This document shows, one piece after another, positions 22,493-34,604 of a stretch of 64,000 nt of DNA. Both the position numbers and the translations under genes were made by a program. Source of the DNA: Lytechinus variegatus. Its lineage: Eukaryota; Echinodermata; Echinoidea; Temnopleuroida; Toxopneustidae. The notes beneath the pieces are model-generated. The model made no database searches, was not told where the DNA came from, and worked only from the letters and a program-made list of their open reading frames with translations. The stretch lies in NCBI RefSeq assembly GCF_018143015.1, contig NC_054751.1, forward strand, positions 17,779,292 through 17,843,291. Direction: 5' to 3'. Every line of letters begins with the position of its first letter. Position 1 is the stretch's first letter.

Positions 22493-23296
22493 GTGCCAGA
22501 GAAATGTGGGTGCATGCCATTGACGTTAACACATTTATTTCATAGGAACAACCAATTTCATAATTACCCGACAAGAAATGTTACTGCACTGCGTATTCCT
22601 CATGCAAGGACAATATTTGCTCAGAAAACACTGATCTGTAACAGGGCCAAAGTTATGGAATTCTTTGAACTCCATGTTACCGGGTCTGTTAGTATTTCTG
22701 TTTTTAAAAGGAAATTGAAACTTTTATTTTTGAATAAGTACATTTATGATGTATAATTGTTTTTCTTTTAAATACATGCAGAACTATGTGATTAGCAATA
22801 TCATTTCTGTAAAATGTCTTGACCAACTGGTACATGTGCTCCTATCATTATACTATCATTTCAATTGTATTTGTGTTACAATTCTCTTATCTCTTGCCAT
22901 TTTCTATCTTGTAACTTCGTGCTCCCCCCTGTTTTTCTATCTTTTTGTCTATCTATCTATTTTTTTTATATACCTACTTTTCTCAACATGTCCATTATTT
23001 TTCTGTAAATAGTTTTTAACCACATAATTTATGTATCCCTGTATTTTTTTTAGTATTATCAACCAATCTAGCTAGAATCAAGTTTTGCTTTAAACGAACA
23101 AATAATGTATTGTTTCAATACTGAGGGACCGTATAACAAGCCTGGCTTCCAAAGGTCTCCTCGTCTTCCTCGTCTCACTTTCCCTTAATTATCGATGTTT
23201 GTTGCTTTTTAACGTTTTAGACATATAATTGTACAAGTATCTTGTTATATGTTACTTTTTCGAGGAGGATCAATAAAAGTTCATTCAAATAAAAAA
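22493..23296 (+). pseudogene. LINE 3' end: C-terminal reverse transcriptase fragment and 3' tail
   Basis: The plus-strand frame ending at 22756 contains NNQFHNYPTRNVTALRIPHA, then RTIFAQKTLICNRAKVME and SVSISVFKRKLKLLF. The order YxTR, RT.F.QK, a rare G/NAK, and S.S...FK.KLK is the usual C terminus of CR1/L2/jockey-like LINE ORF2 proteins. The following AT-rich sequence with a pyrimidine patch ends in AATAAAAGTTCATTC and an A-rich tail near 23296, fitting a LINE 3' UTR. The catalytic domains are missing (5' truncation). Confidence 0.7.
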
Positions 23297-25946
23297 TGGT
23301 TGATAATACAGAGATGCTTCTTTTGCAATAAAAGTAGTCTGTTCAATAAAACTTTGTGGGTATTGCCCCAAGCAAGAATGCCGTAATTCAAAAGAAGAAT
23401 ACAGCATTAATAGGGTTCGTTGTGGAAAATGCAATTTCAGTTTATTTATTATGCCAATGATGCGTGAGACATATTTTCCATAATATCATGTCTATAGGTG
23501 ATATTTCCTTGCTCTATCACGATAAGGTCATGCCACAGAAAATTGATGACGTCACACTGCAACATCCAACCTGAAAGGTAGAAAACGTAATTATACGAAT
23601 TTCGTCATTTTCATCTCGCGTCGTAAAGATTTTTTTAATTAATCGATAATCAACAATGGCTTTCTATAGAAACATTTGCAAAATTTATTGGAAACCTATT
23701 TTTTTTCTTCACTTAACCATGCAAATGTCCGGCAGAACAATTAAGCACTGAAAATAATGTCATCAAAGCTTATATTGAGTACCATCTTATCCGCAGATTC
23801 TTTTATCACCCGGTTTTATCCGAAGGTTCACATACTTCGACAATGAAACAAGAATCGATTGTCCGAACGTTTCCGAAAGAGAAAAAAAGTTTCGTTATTC
23901 CGAATAGTCTAGGGATTTTATCCTGTACTTTCGTACTATTGTATACCCCCAAAATCATTCAATTCTATGTCATTTTCAGACTATCGAATTTTCGGATTAA
24001 CTAAATTTGTTATATTTTCTGACTATTTTTCAAAGCATTATCGGATTAGAGATTCTCCGGAATAACAGACCCTACTTTCTTTTCGAAATAGCGAACCGTC
24101 GGAATAAAAGGGGGAATAAAACAATAATTTATGCACAAACATTTTCCGCAAATTTCGAGCAAACAAAATGGCAGAGGAAAAAAAATGACAGGGGTAGGCT
24201 TTATTGTAATCAATATGCAAAACCGGTGAAAATAATGTGTCTGATTGGACATTGCCACTTTAACCTATTTCATTAATTTTTATCTGGCATCATACGTAAT
24301 TTGTGTGTTTCGGAATAATAAATATTCGGAAAGAGCCTTTCTGGAAATGATGCATGAACTGGGCCTGCGTATCAGACTAGCGATTCAGCGATTCACGTGG
24401 ACTCTCGCGTGCAGGGGGCTTGACTGTGATCCGATCGATTGTTATTTCAGCTACGCACCAGTGATCATTGTGGATGACTTTTATATGCTTTGCTCAAGAC
24501 GTCGTCGTTTCTTTATATTGTCACATAAAAATCACAGTACGCCAATTGCTTTGAATTCCAGATGAAAATACAGAACAGATAAAAATGGGAATGGATGTTG
24601 GATTAAAAAATATCGAAATTATAGTTGCAGTTCAGGTATTTTAGAGAAATTAGCCTGGAAGGTCTTTGATCTTTTATACCCAACATTTTATTTGAAAAAA
24701 AAAAATCTTAATCAATTCTGTTGTTCTTTTATATCAGGTATAACATTTATTTAATTAGGTAGATAAGTCACCATCCGTTATCCTCACGATATATATACCC
24801 ATTGTCACCACCCCGGTCCCGAACCAGAATTATACCCGGCCATATTGAACTTCTGAAATATCGAGGAAATTGAAGACTGCGAAAATAGACTACTCTTTTA
24901 TCTTCCATGACAGTCGACTTCACTGCATGTGTTGACGGACATTACCTACGCAGGCCTATAAAATGTAGTTGCATCCGGAATGTCATCTTGTGTGGACGTT
25001 TACCCTTCCATCCTACCTCATCCGTGTATTTATCTTATTTCCATCTCCATCACGTTTCTTGTACGTATACCTGGCGAAGTGGCTCTGTACTTTAATCATC
25101 AGGTTTGTAAATTGATAAATTATCAAATATGGATTAATGTGTTTACTTTGACGATAATGAATATACACTGTATTCCTGATCGAGTACCTCAACGATCGAC
25201 GACATATATTTTGTTGGAATTTAGAATCTTATAGTTTGAGTCAAAATTTCACTTCTGTTTTCTAATTCGGTTAACAGACGAACAGGATTTATCCATTATT
25301 GATAACCCCCTTTTAAGTGTCTATAGAAAATAGAATATTTATATTTTCGTACATAATTGTTTTTACACTTACAGGTCTACTGTAGCTGTATAGGGTAGCA
25401 AGATTTATCTCTTTGGTATCAGATCAGAAAATTGTTAAAACTCAAGATTAATTGATGGCATTGCTGCATAGAAATATGCCTAATTATAATTCCGAGAATA
25501 GATTAATAATGAAGTGTCCTTCATTCATAAACAGAGAGTGTGTTATAATTTCCGCATTGAGTGAAATCTCCATCGTGTATCATATTCTCAATTGACGTGT
25601 ATAATGGAGACAGGCAGACCCGGCAGACAGATATGCAAGCCTGTGTATCGGTACTGCATATCCTTGTTTGTGTATAATCCTTTGTTTTGGCTCTTTCATC
25701 CAAATTCTGGCTCAAATTCCGACCTACAATGTCAATGTCATTTCAAGAATTATGCGAATTAGGCTTATAATTTGCATCCTGTTTTTTTTTGTACTCACAC
25801 AGACGAGCACCCCTCAAGCAAGATATGCAATAAAAAACTACCTCTGAACTAGTACGTTTCCGACCGACTGCATTTTACCGGCAGTGATAACGACACTTAA
25901 AAAATCATTAATCTTGCCTTTATAAACTTCAATATACAAACCAAAG
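23297..25946. other. Upstream region of the multipass membrane gene; no exon or repeat assigned
   Basis: AT-rich. It has CCGGAATAA/TTCCGAA-like words at 23820-24120 but no complete element that I can define. A TATAAA-containing segment lies at about 25918-25926, only some 25 bp before the start codon at 25947. That is too close for a normal 5' UTR, so a promoter with an upstream non-coding exon is more likely. I cannot place the transcription start. Confidence 0.3.
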
Positions 25947-26073
25947 ATGTCGACCGAGGAAGTGGAAATGGAGAAGAAAGTCGATCTTGCCAATGGCGCG
26001 GAGTTACATCAAAATGGAGAAAAGAACGCACACACGGCAGAAAATGGTGACTTACCCCCTGTCGAAGTCAAAG
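25947..26073 (+). CDS. Twelve-pass membrane protein of unknown function, exon 1
   Basis: First coding exon: ATG at 25947 in a good context (AAAG before it), 42 codons plus one base, then a GTAAGA donor at 26074 (phase 1). It encodes the start MSTEEVEMEKKVDLANGAEL and a hydrophilic, Glu/Lys/Asn-rich stretch with no domain, expected to be a disordered cytosolic N terminus. It joins 38550-38626 and 50973-52469. The frame is kept exactly across both splices, which supports the model although no transcript is available. An exon upstream of the ATG cannot be excluded. Confidence 0.75.
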
Positions 26074-26287
26074 GTAAGAATATTCAGATTATCAAATAAA
26101 AACCCCAATATGAATCTTTCGAATTGTAATTGTGAGTTTCCTGTATTCGATCCCTTCCGTTTTATACCAACTTCATTGAATATGCACAGTCATATGGGAG
26201 TATCAAACGCTGATTGCACTTTTATGTGCACATGACCCTATAGTTAATCCATGGAGCAATTTTTTTTAGCTCCATTTGGTTATAATT

Positions 26288-26312
26288 GAAGGACAAGTCC
26301 ACCCCAACAAAA
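26288..26312 (+). repeat. Short repeat head GGACAAGTCCACCCCAACAA, copy 1
   Basis: The words GAAGGACAAGTCCACCCCAA and AAAGGACAAGTCCACCCCAA occur here and at 38137, both followed by an A-rich AAAACTTGA/AAACGTTGA segment. This is probably the terminus of a dispersed element family; I cannot define the full length of either copy. Confidence 0.5.
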
Positions 26313-26399
26313 ACTTGAATTGAATTAATAGGAAAAGTCCAACGAGCACAGATCTGAACATGTCATCAAAATCGGATGTAAAATAATGCATGACATATC

Positions 26400-26598
26400 T
26401 AAAAAATGGAATGTTAAATGAACATTTGAAAGGTTGGAGGAGTGACAACATTTTCTAAATGTTGCATTTACCACTTTAAATGGTTCTACCCAACACTTAA
26501 AATGTTGGATTTAGCTTTATACAAAGTTGGATGTAACATTTGGAAAAGGTTGTCACTCCTCCAACCTTTCAAATGTTGATTTAACATTCCATTTTTTG
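26400..26598. repeat. Hairpin (inverted repeat), about 200 bp
   Basis: AAAAAATGGAATGTTAAATG and AAAGGTTGGAGGAGTGACAA on the left are complementary to TTGTCACTCCTCCAACCTTT and TTAACATTCCATTTTTTGG on the right. The short words CAACATTT/AAATGTTG recur through the loop. MITE-like, no coding. Confidence 0.7.
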
Positions 26599-27477
26599 GA
26601 GTGTATTAAAGTTTCGCTTGATTTAACAAAACAGTTCACATCCTGTTCGGTATTCAAATGAGGTGCCTGATGACATCACTATTTCTTTTGTTTTTTTCCT
26701 CCGTTGTCCTGCTTGTGAAACAAAGTTTTATTCCTCCCTGGACTTGTGGTATTACGATTGTTTAAACGTTTTTATTGTTGTTCAGCCAAGTTGGTCCTTC
26801 TTTTTGTCGAATCTGTTAAAATGGAAATATTGTGTAATTCAAACAATGAAAATAAAAGAAAAATTGTGAGGGACATGATCGACTCTCTCATTTTGCATGT
26901 CACCGAGTTGTGCATATGTTTTGTGAAAAACAAGCTTTAAATTGTATATATATCTTTCTTATTTTACATCCAATTTTGATGAAATTTTCAGCGTTATGCT
27001 CGCTTGATTTTCCTCAAATAAAATTTTCTGGTATGGACTTGAACTTTAACAGTTCAGGAAATGGTTACTCAATTTATAGTCAGACCTGTTTTACTTTCGA
27101 TCCAACCATGATTTGTTAATTATTATTATATGCCAACTTTGTCAGCAATAGCATGACACTTCTTTCATCGTATCATGTTCATGCAGTAACTTATTGTTAG
27201 TGATTGAGATATAGCTTAATTCTGGCAAGAATATAGCTGGTATAATTTATTATTTATGAATAATTCCATTTATCACACAAAGAGCAAAACCGACCATTTT
27301 CCGGTGGCATTTCCTACACATACACAAAATGAACTTGGATATCTTATAATCCATCATATGATTCGTCAAAATATGTCTGAGGGCGAATTCAAAACATCAC
27401 AAATGCCAATCAGAGGCATGTGTGAGCTAAAAAAAGGCATCTGCAACCATAGCAATAATTTATGTTGTAGGCCTACA

Positions 27478-27525
27478 TTTGATGATGATGATGATGCACA
27501 GCATTTGTATAGCGCCATTCGCCAT
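27478..27525 (-). mobile_element. SINE 3' tail fragment
   Basis: On the minus strand: TGGCGCTATACAAATGCTG followed by GCATCATCATCATCATC. A GCGCTATACAAA-type end leading into a trinucleotide repeat is typical of tRNA-SINE tails. The tRNA-like head is absent. Confidence 0.5.
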
Positions 27526-29007
27526 TACACTCTTGTAACTTGTCGTGCATATATTGCATGGTTAGTGAAAAAGAAATGTTTTTATCTTCATATGATGTTT
27601 GGTTAAGAACATTGTAAACGGTAATCGCAGACTATATAGATCGTGTATATAGTCCTTGTCCTCTATTTGAAGTATCGCTCAAATCAATTATTACGTAATA
27701 CTTTATCTTCTTCTCTATTGTGGTGTATTGTAGAGGGATACTTCTAAGGTATTTAATCGGCGGTATATATAGGCGAAGGTTTTGATACATTGACTTCACG
27801 TGCAGTGCATGGTGACTCTTTAAAGTTGAAAACAAAAATGAAGGGAGAGATAATTATAGTAGCCTTTGAAACAAAATAGCTTGTGTGAAAACAGAACAAT
27901 GATTTATCAAAGAAAGTGAAGACCAACGAAAGTTTGAAAAGTCGCATTGCCAATAAGAGGATCTTCATAGAATTTGTGACCGCAATATTCAAGTGGTCAT
28001 ATTTTTTTCACCAATTTTTTCTCAAACTTTCTTTGATCCTATTCTTTGATTTATTTCTGTTTCCACAAAAGCCCTTTAATTTTTCCAAAGGTAAGATGAA
28101 TTCTCCCCATTAGAACGAAGGCGGAGAAAATGAAATACGAGAAATTAGAAAAAGAGAGAATATAATTAATGGAGAATGGAGATGTGTGTGCAGCGCTACT
28201 GGCGTGGATTTGATAATTTTGGTTGGATTATGCTTTGTGTTGAAATTTATTTGTTGAATGCGGTGCAAATATGCTGCACCCATTCGGAAAATAATACTAA
28301 GACTTTGGTAAATCCTTTATTATTATTGTTTTTATTTTATAGGGGTAGAAGATTAGATTTAAAAGTAAATCGAAAGTCACATTTCTACATGATTGGAACA
28401 TAAAATTAAGAACTTCAAAAGTTCATATTCGTGCTTGTGAAATATAGTTTGTTGCCAGCATAATTTATGATGTTAATAACAGTGTTACTATAGCTTCGAC
28501 CCATATCTTTTTACATCGTCATTTAATAAGTTTGCCTAAACCCAAATGTTCCAAACAATCGATGTTAACTATCGAAATACGAAAAGAACTAGCCGATGAT
28601 TATTGATTAGAATGATCCTCGAGCACTACTAGTACATCAACATTTTGATAGTTCATTCGCGATATAAAGATTGTCATATATCAATTATCAATATTATTTA
28701 AAAAAGGGGGAGGGGCACATGATATAATGGACTGTGCAGTAAGTGTAATGTTAAATGTATTTTTTCATGGGAAAATAAAGCAGTATAAGGCATTAAGACA
28801 AGGCTGGGTATTATTAATCAGCTGAGCCTTTGCTGGTCAAGTGAGGAGTTAATAATTAATGAAGATGCTGATAATCACCTCTCATCTCATATCCTCGGTT
28901 TAATTAGGATGATTTTGCAGGATGTACATGTACGGATAATCCTGCTAAGAAGAAGAGGAAAATAAAATTGGTGAATATTAACCATGCCATAAATAATAAG
29001 GATATTG

Positions 29008-29245
29008 AATAATAACGCAGTTCTTGCTATAACGTCCCAAAGCGCTTACAAATTTGGATTAACCTGGCATTATATAGACCTGCAGCCTTTTAAAGCGCTA
29101 CCTTCAAGGAATAAATTCATGCCAGGTACCCATTCACCTGAGTTGAATGCAGCATAATGTGGATGAATTACGCCATGCATGGCCGGACCCACGAACCTCT
29201 GTTTCAAAGTCAAAAGACTAATCCACTGGGCCACAACAACGCTCC
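29008..29245 (-). mobile_element. tRNA-derived SINE
   Basis: Read on the minus strand from 29245: TGGCCCAGTGGATTAGTC fits box A and AGGTTCGTGGGTCC fits a slightly degenerate box B. The body has GGGTACCTGGCATGAATTTA and AAGCGCTTTGGGACGTTATA, and the end is GTTATTATTCAATAT. It shares the GCGCTTTG tail word with the SINE at 11216-11590 but differs in the body. Confidence 0.75.
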
Positions 29246-29848
29246 ACACAAACCATGCCAATTTTACTCTAAAATTCTCCATATAAATGTGCGCAACTGT
29301 TAAACGCTCTTCATTGATTAGTTACGTCATAGTTATGTTGAAATTCAGACTCGATTTGATGGAAACTTCACATCTTTTTCTCTGCTATTATATAATGTCA
29401 TTATTATTTTTCAATTAGAGATGAAATTACAATTAACAGCTCAGCATTAAAACATTTTGTTATGTCTTTACCCTATGATTCTGCTTTAAATTGCGGAGCA
29501 AATATAATACGAGCATTATTTCAAAATAGAAATGGTCAGGTCGAAGTGTATAGAAGTTTGGTACAGTTAATGGGCCCATAAACAGTCGAGTAATTTTTTA
29601 TCAATGATTTGGCTGATTTTAACCATTTGTTTCCCTCGGTCGGACATAATTTCAATTTTACCACCAACGGATTGGTTAATAATTTTGACCAATGCTTTTC
29701 TCATGCAGGGACTCGCAGAAAGAGAAGGGAATGGAATATTGGCTTTTTGTTTTTCGATGACCTTATATGCCCGGACCATTAGCGGATCGGGGAGGGGGAA
29801 GGGGGCATTTCTGGCATGTATCCCGCCCCTTGAGAACTTTATAACGTA

Positions 29849-30195
29849 TTTGTAGTAGAAATATCTGACACACCCAAGTAAGGAAGTTTTAAAAGAAATC
29901 TTTTTTTTCTATTCTATTATTTTTCATCGCTTGCCATTTCTATATCATAAATCACCGTTATTCGGGAAGGAATCCCCCTTTTTTTGCCTTTAAACTATTC
30001 GTAACAAAAATATACCCTCTCAGAAAATCCAGGGGCGGTACTCTGAACTTTATAAAGTATTTGTAGTGGAAATACCGGACACACCAAAGTAAGGAAGTTT
30101 TAAAAGAAATCTATTTTTTCTATTCTATTATTTTTCATCGCTTGCCATTTCTGTTACATAAATCGCCGTTATTCGGGAGGGAGTCCCCCTTGGAT
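29849..30195 (+). repeat. Tandem duplication, period 211 bp
   Basis: TTTGTAGTAGAAATATCTGA at 29849 and TTTGTAGTGGAAATACCGGA at 30060 start two copies that both continue GTAAGGAAGTTTTAAAAGAA, ATTTTTCATCGCTTGCCATT and CGTTATTCGGGA. They differ at roughly one base in ten to fifteen by eye. Confidence 0.75.
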
Positions 30196-30736
30196 TCGCC
30201 CCTGGATTCGCCTGTGTATGGGCCTACATCGACAACATCAAGAGAATTATATTTGTTAAATTTGTGAGACAAATTATTAACATCTTCCTCAGAAACTGCA
30301 TTTTTTTGTTAACTTATGCAATGAAGAAATGGAAAATGACCTACTTAACCCCCCATGCACGAAGCCCTGCCCTGTTATGATGGATGACGATGAATTTTTC
30401 ATTCAAACTTTGGAATGGAGATCGACGCTATTCAAACCTAAACAAATGTACTGCAAATAACTCTCTTTGTTTCCCCACATGTCCAGCAAAAAACTGTGTC
30501 AAGTTCATGTCCTTGAGTAATAGCAGAGAGGGAGAGAGCGAGAGGGTGAGGCCTAGGGGGGTAATTTCGATGATTTAATTTTTATTTCATTATCATTCAA
30601 CCTTTTACAAATCAATATTTGGTGTAATAATAGTTTTCCCCATAAAATCGTGAACTTTGTTTGTCAATCGCTGGTTTCATAACTGAGAAAGTAGTCTTTT
30701 CTGCAGCCACTTAAATCCGATTGGATCGCAGGGAGC

Positions 30737-30765
<29 letters not shown>

Positions 30766-30771
<6 letters not shown>

Positions 30772-31805
30772 CAGCAAAAAAATTCTTGGACACTTATAAA
30801 AGTTAAAATATTCCATATAGATATTTGATTAAAGGCAAATTATTGTAGGTCAACATGACCAGACAATATTCCTCTTCCAGTATGACATGACATTTTCATG
30901 TGAACAGTCATGCATGGGTGGTTAAAAGCTTTAAACAATAGCAATGTCAGTAAAAGAAAATTGCAAGAAATGGACCATTCAAATGCTAATGATCATGGCC
31001 ATCCTGTAGGCATACATTCAGCAATTTCAACATGCGTTTATCATTTGAATTGAATGCTATAGGGATGCATCACGAGATGCATAATGAGATGGATCATTTG
31101 GACACTTTCAAGATGAAGCTTTCCAACCAAGAGCATGCAAGAACAATATGAATGTTGCAGTCTGGGCAGTCATTTAGACAAGTGGCTCGACATTTCCAAG
31201 TTTCACCAACAAGCAACAACAATTTTAAATTTGCACCAGCGGTCTTTGGCTACTAATGAAGTTAGAGATCCTCCTAGGAGTGGTCGACTTAGGGCCACCA
31301 CCCCTGCAGTAGATAGGAGGATAAGGATAATTTTCTTTTGCTAATGCCAAGATACTGAAAGTTGACATTTTGTTCATCGACTAACTTTGAATTAAAATTC
31401 CAGTGGAATAGTGCCAAGGGGGATAACTTTCTCTTCACTATTAGAGTGGTATTTGACTTTAAGTTTGCTTTTATCGTTTAATGGATATTTATGCCACACA
31501 AACTTTCACAACTGAAAAAATGACCGATCGTTTGCTTGCAATTTTCTTTTACTAACATTGCTATTGTTAAATGCCTATAACCAGCCATGCACTGACTGAT
31601 CCATTTCTTGCAATTTTCTTTTACTGACATTGCTATTGTTTAAAGCTTTTAACCACCCATGCATGACTGTTCACATGAAAATGTCATGTCATACTGGAAG
31701 AGGATTATTGTCTTGTCATGTTGACATACAATAATTTGACTTTAATCAAATATCTATATGGAATATTTTAACTTTTATAAGTGTCCAAGAACTTTTTTTT
31801 GCTGA

Positions 31806-31806
<1 letters not shown>
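30766..31806 (+). mobile_element. Tc1-like transposon, decayed, inserted in a TA microsatellite
   Basis: Inverted ends of about 210 bp: the left arm CAGCAAAAAAATTCTTGGAC with ACTTATAAAAGTTAAAATAT, and the right arm ending GTGTCCAAGAACTTTTTTTT and GCTGAG. TA lies outside both ends (30764-30765, 31807-31808), but because the surroundings are a TA microsatellite the duplication is weak evidence on its own. The interior carries the N-terminal part of a Tc1 transposase (see 31120-31335). The DDE catalytic region is deleted, so it is non-autonomous. Confidence 0.8.
31120..31335 (+). pseudogene. Tc1-family transposase N-terminal remnant
   Basis: Two plus-strand frames together show the DNA-binding region of Tc1 transposases: MLQSGQSFRQVARHFQVSPT in one frame, and PPRSGRLRATTPAVDRRIR in another, corresponding to the usual paired-like helix-turn-helix followed by a GRP(R/K)-type hook. 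Frameshifts separate them and the sequence ends well before the DDE catalytic domain. It sits centrally between the inverted ends of 30766-31806. Confidence 0.75.
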
Positions 31807-31872
<66 letters not shown>

Positions 31873-31875
31873 CTG
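31807..31875. repeat. (TA)n microsatellite
   Basis: Nearly pure TA dinucleotide for about 65 bp, with one ACA interruption near 31858. A matching TA run (30737-30765) lies on the other side of the Tc1 element, showing that the element entered a TA tract. Confidence 0.9.
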
Positions 31876-31884
31876 TATATTAAG

Positions 31885-32610
31885 AGCTCAGTTGCAAAAG
31901 GGGCTAAGTCCATTCCATTTTTCATCAAATTATTTTTTTGTCTCAAAGTATAGTAGCTCTAAGATGATACCAAAGAAAAGATAAATTCCCATTAAAAATT
32001 GAACCAAAATGGCAAAGAAAAATCACTTATTTTCAAAAGGGGTTAGGTCCATTTTAGAATATTTTTGAAAATATGAAGACAGGTAGATTTCTTTTATACC
32101 CAATGTTAGGGTATCATGAAAATATTGCAATATGGGAGAATAAAATAATGACTTTCTTGGAGTGTCCTTTTACAACCCAACTCTTTTGAAGAGCTCATTT
32201 GCCAACAGGGGTTAGGTCCATTCTTCATAAATTTTATTGTTTTCTATCTCAAAACCTATAGATCTTTAGTCGCTCTGATGATGCCAAAGAAAATTTGAAA
32301 TTCACATTAAAACGGGAATAAAAGTGGCAAAGAAAAATCACTTTTTTTATTTAAAAGAGATTGAATTCATTTGAGTTTGCTTGCAAAAGGGTTGAGCCTG
32401 AGGTCCACAATGATAAATTTTTCAAAAATATATAGAAAAATTGAAGACAGGGAGATTTCTTTTACACCCAATTTAATGTTCACATGATATGGTAGTACAT
32501 CATGACAATTTATTTTCTCATAGATTGCAATAAGTGAGAATTAAAAAAAAACACGATTTTCTCGGAATGGTCCAAAGTGGACCTAACCCCTTTTGAAACA
32601 AAGCTAGTTA
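31885..32610 (+). repeat. Decayed tandem repeat, about 305-bp period, with GGGGTTAGGTCCATT motif
   Basis: AGCTCAGTTGCAAAAGGGGC at 31887 and AGCTCATTTGCCAACAGGGG at 32191 begin two diverged copies. Both continue TAGGTCCATTC, TGATGCCAAAGAAAA-like sequence and TGGCAAAGAAAAATCACTT. The shorter word AAAAGGGGTTAGGTCCATTT also occurs mid-unit at 32035, and its complement appears at 32572-32592 (GGACCTAACCCCTTTTG), so the block may be bounded by inverted ends. Confidence 0.65.
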
Positions 32611-33017
32611 TATATACACAACAAAAAAGTAAGCCCCCTTAAACAAACATCCATGATTTTCGAATCAGTCTGGGAGTTTTTAATGTTTTTTTTTACATGA
32701 GCGTGTAAGTAATTTTATAAGCTACACTCTGAAGGAATGTTACGGATGTCATGCTTCAGTGAGCACCGCCAGAAAGCCTAATCGTCACTTTTTTAAAGTC
32801 ACAAAGCCAAATATCATGACTTTGATTACACTTTATTGGAACGAATTTCACATGATAATGATAAGAAATAGTCAGAAGGAATGTAAAAGGTACTTCCTAA
32901 AAGACGATACAACCTTTTTTGTGCTAAATTTCACGGTTGAATAAACACAAATCCAAATTTGCTACAATTGGATTTTTACACATTTCTGTTGATAGAAGTA
33001 GCAGTAACAGTAGTAAT

Positions 33018-33475
<458 letters not shown>

Positions 33476-33597
33476 TAACTATTATCACTACGGAGTCATG
33501 ATCGGAAGGGGAAGGGGGAAATACAACTTGAAGATGCATGGCCCGGACCTTCTTTTTGTCTCTGAAATATACTCTTCTTTCTTCATTATCATTTTTG

Positions 33598-34604
33598 TCT
33601 CACCTGCATAGCAGAGTGAGACTATATAGGCGCCGCTTTTCCGACAGCGACGGCGACGGCGTCAACATCAAATCTTAACCTGAGGTTAAGTTTTTGAAAT
33701 GACACCATAACTTAGAAAGTGTATGGACTTAGTTCATGAAACTTGGCCATAAGGTTAATCAAGTCCTATTAGAGTTTCATATCACTTGACCAAGGTCAAA
33801 GGTCATTTAGGGTCAATGAACTTAGACCATGTTCGGGGAATCAACATCAAAATCTTAACCTGAGGTTAAGTTTTTGAAATGTCATCATAACTTAGAAAGT
33901 ATATGGACCTAGTTCATTAAACTTGGACATAAGGTTAATCAAGTATAACCAAGCATCCTGCCTGAGTTTCACGTCACATGACCAAGGTCAAAGGTCATTT
34001 AGGGTCAATGAACTTTGGCCGATTTGGGGGTATCTGTTGAATTACAATAACAACTTTAAAAGTTTTTGGATCTGATTCATGAAACTTGGACATGTTATAT
34101 CTCTGAACATCCTGTGCAAGTTTCAGGTCACATCATCAAGGTCAAAGGTCATTTAGGGTCAATGAACTTTGGCCAAATTGGGGGTATTTGTTGAAGTATC
34201 ACTGAACATCTTGTGCGCATTTTAGGTCACATGACCAAGGTCAAAGGTCAATGAACTTTGGACATAATGGGGGTATCTGGTATCTGTTAAATTACCATCA
34301 TAACTTTGCAAGTTTATTGATCTGACTTTTGAAACTTGGACATAAGAGTAATCAAGTATCACTAAATATCCTGTGCAAGTTTCAGGTCACATGATCAAGG
34401 TCGAAGGTCATGTGAGGTCAATGAACTTTGGCCACATAGGGGTATTTGTTGAATTACCATCCTATCTCTGTAAGTGTATTGGTCTAGTTCATAAAAGGTG
34501 GAAATAAGAGTAACCAAGTATCACTAAACATCTTGTGCCAGTTATAGTAGTTTTCAAAGTCAGCACTGCTGCTATGTTGAATCGCGTGAGGCGTTCCACT
34601 TGTT
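33598..34604 (+). repeat. GCATAGCAG-headed dispersed repeat with AGGTCAAAGGTCA motifs
   Basis: The head reads TCTCACCTGCATAGCAGAGT, then a CG-rich block, then TCAACATCAAATCTTAACCT and GGTTAAGTTTTTGAAATG. Partly tandem body units follow. They contain GACCAAGGTCAAAGGTCATT and AGGGTCAATGAACTTTGGCC near 33794, 33982, 34138, 34238 and 34397, with irregular spacing of about 100-190 bp. Related head fragments occur at 7930-8075 (minus) and 50672-50795 (plus). No ORF is evident. Confidence 0.8.

Noticed and set aside
27256..27606. 116-codon plus-strand ORF
   Set aside because: It runs through a SINE tail and its trinucleotide repeat; no domain and no link to the host gene exons.
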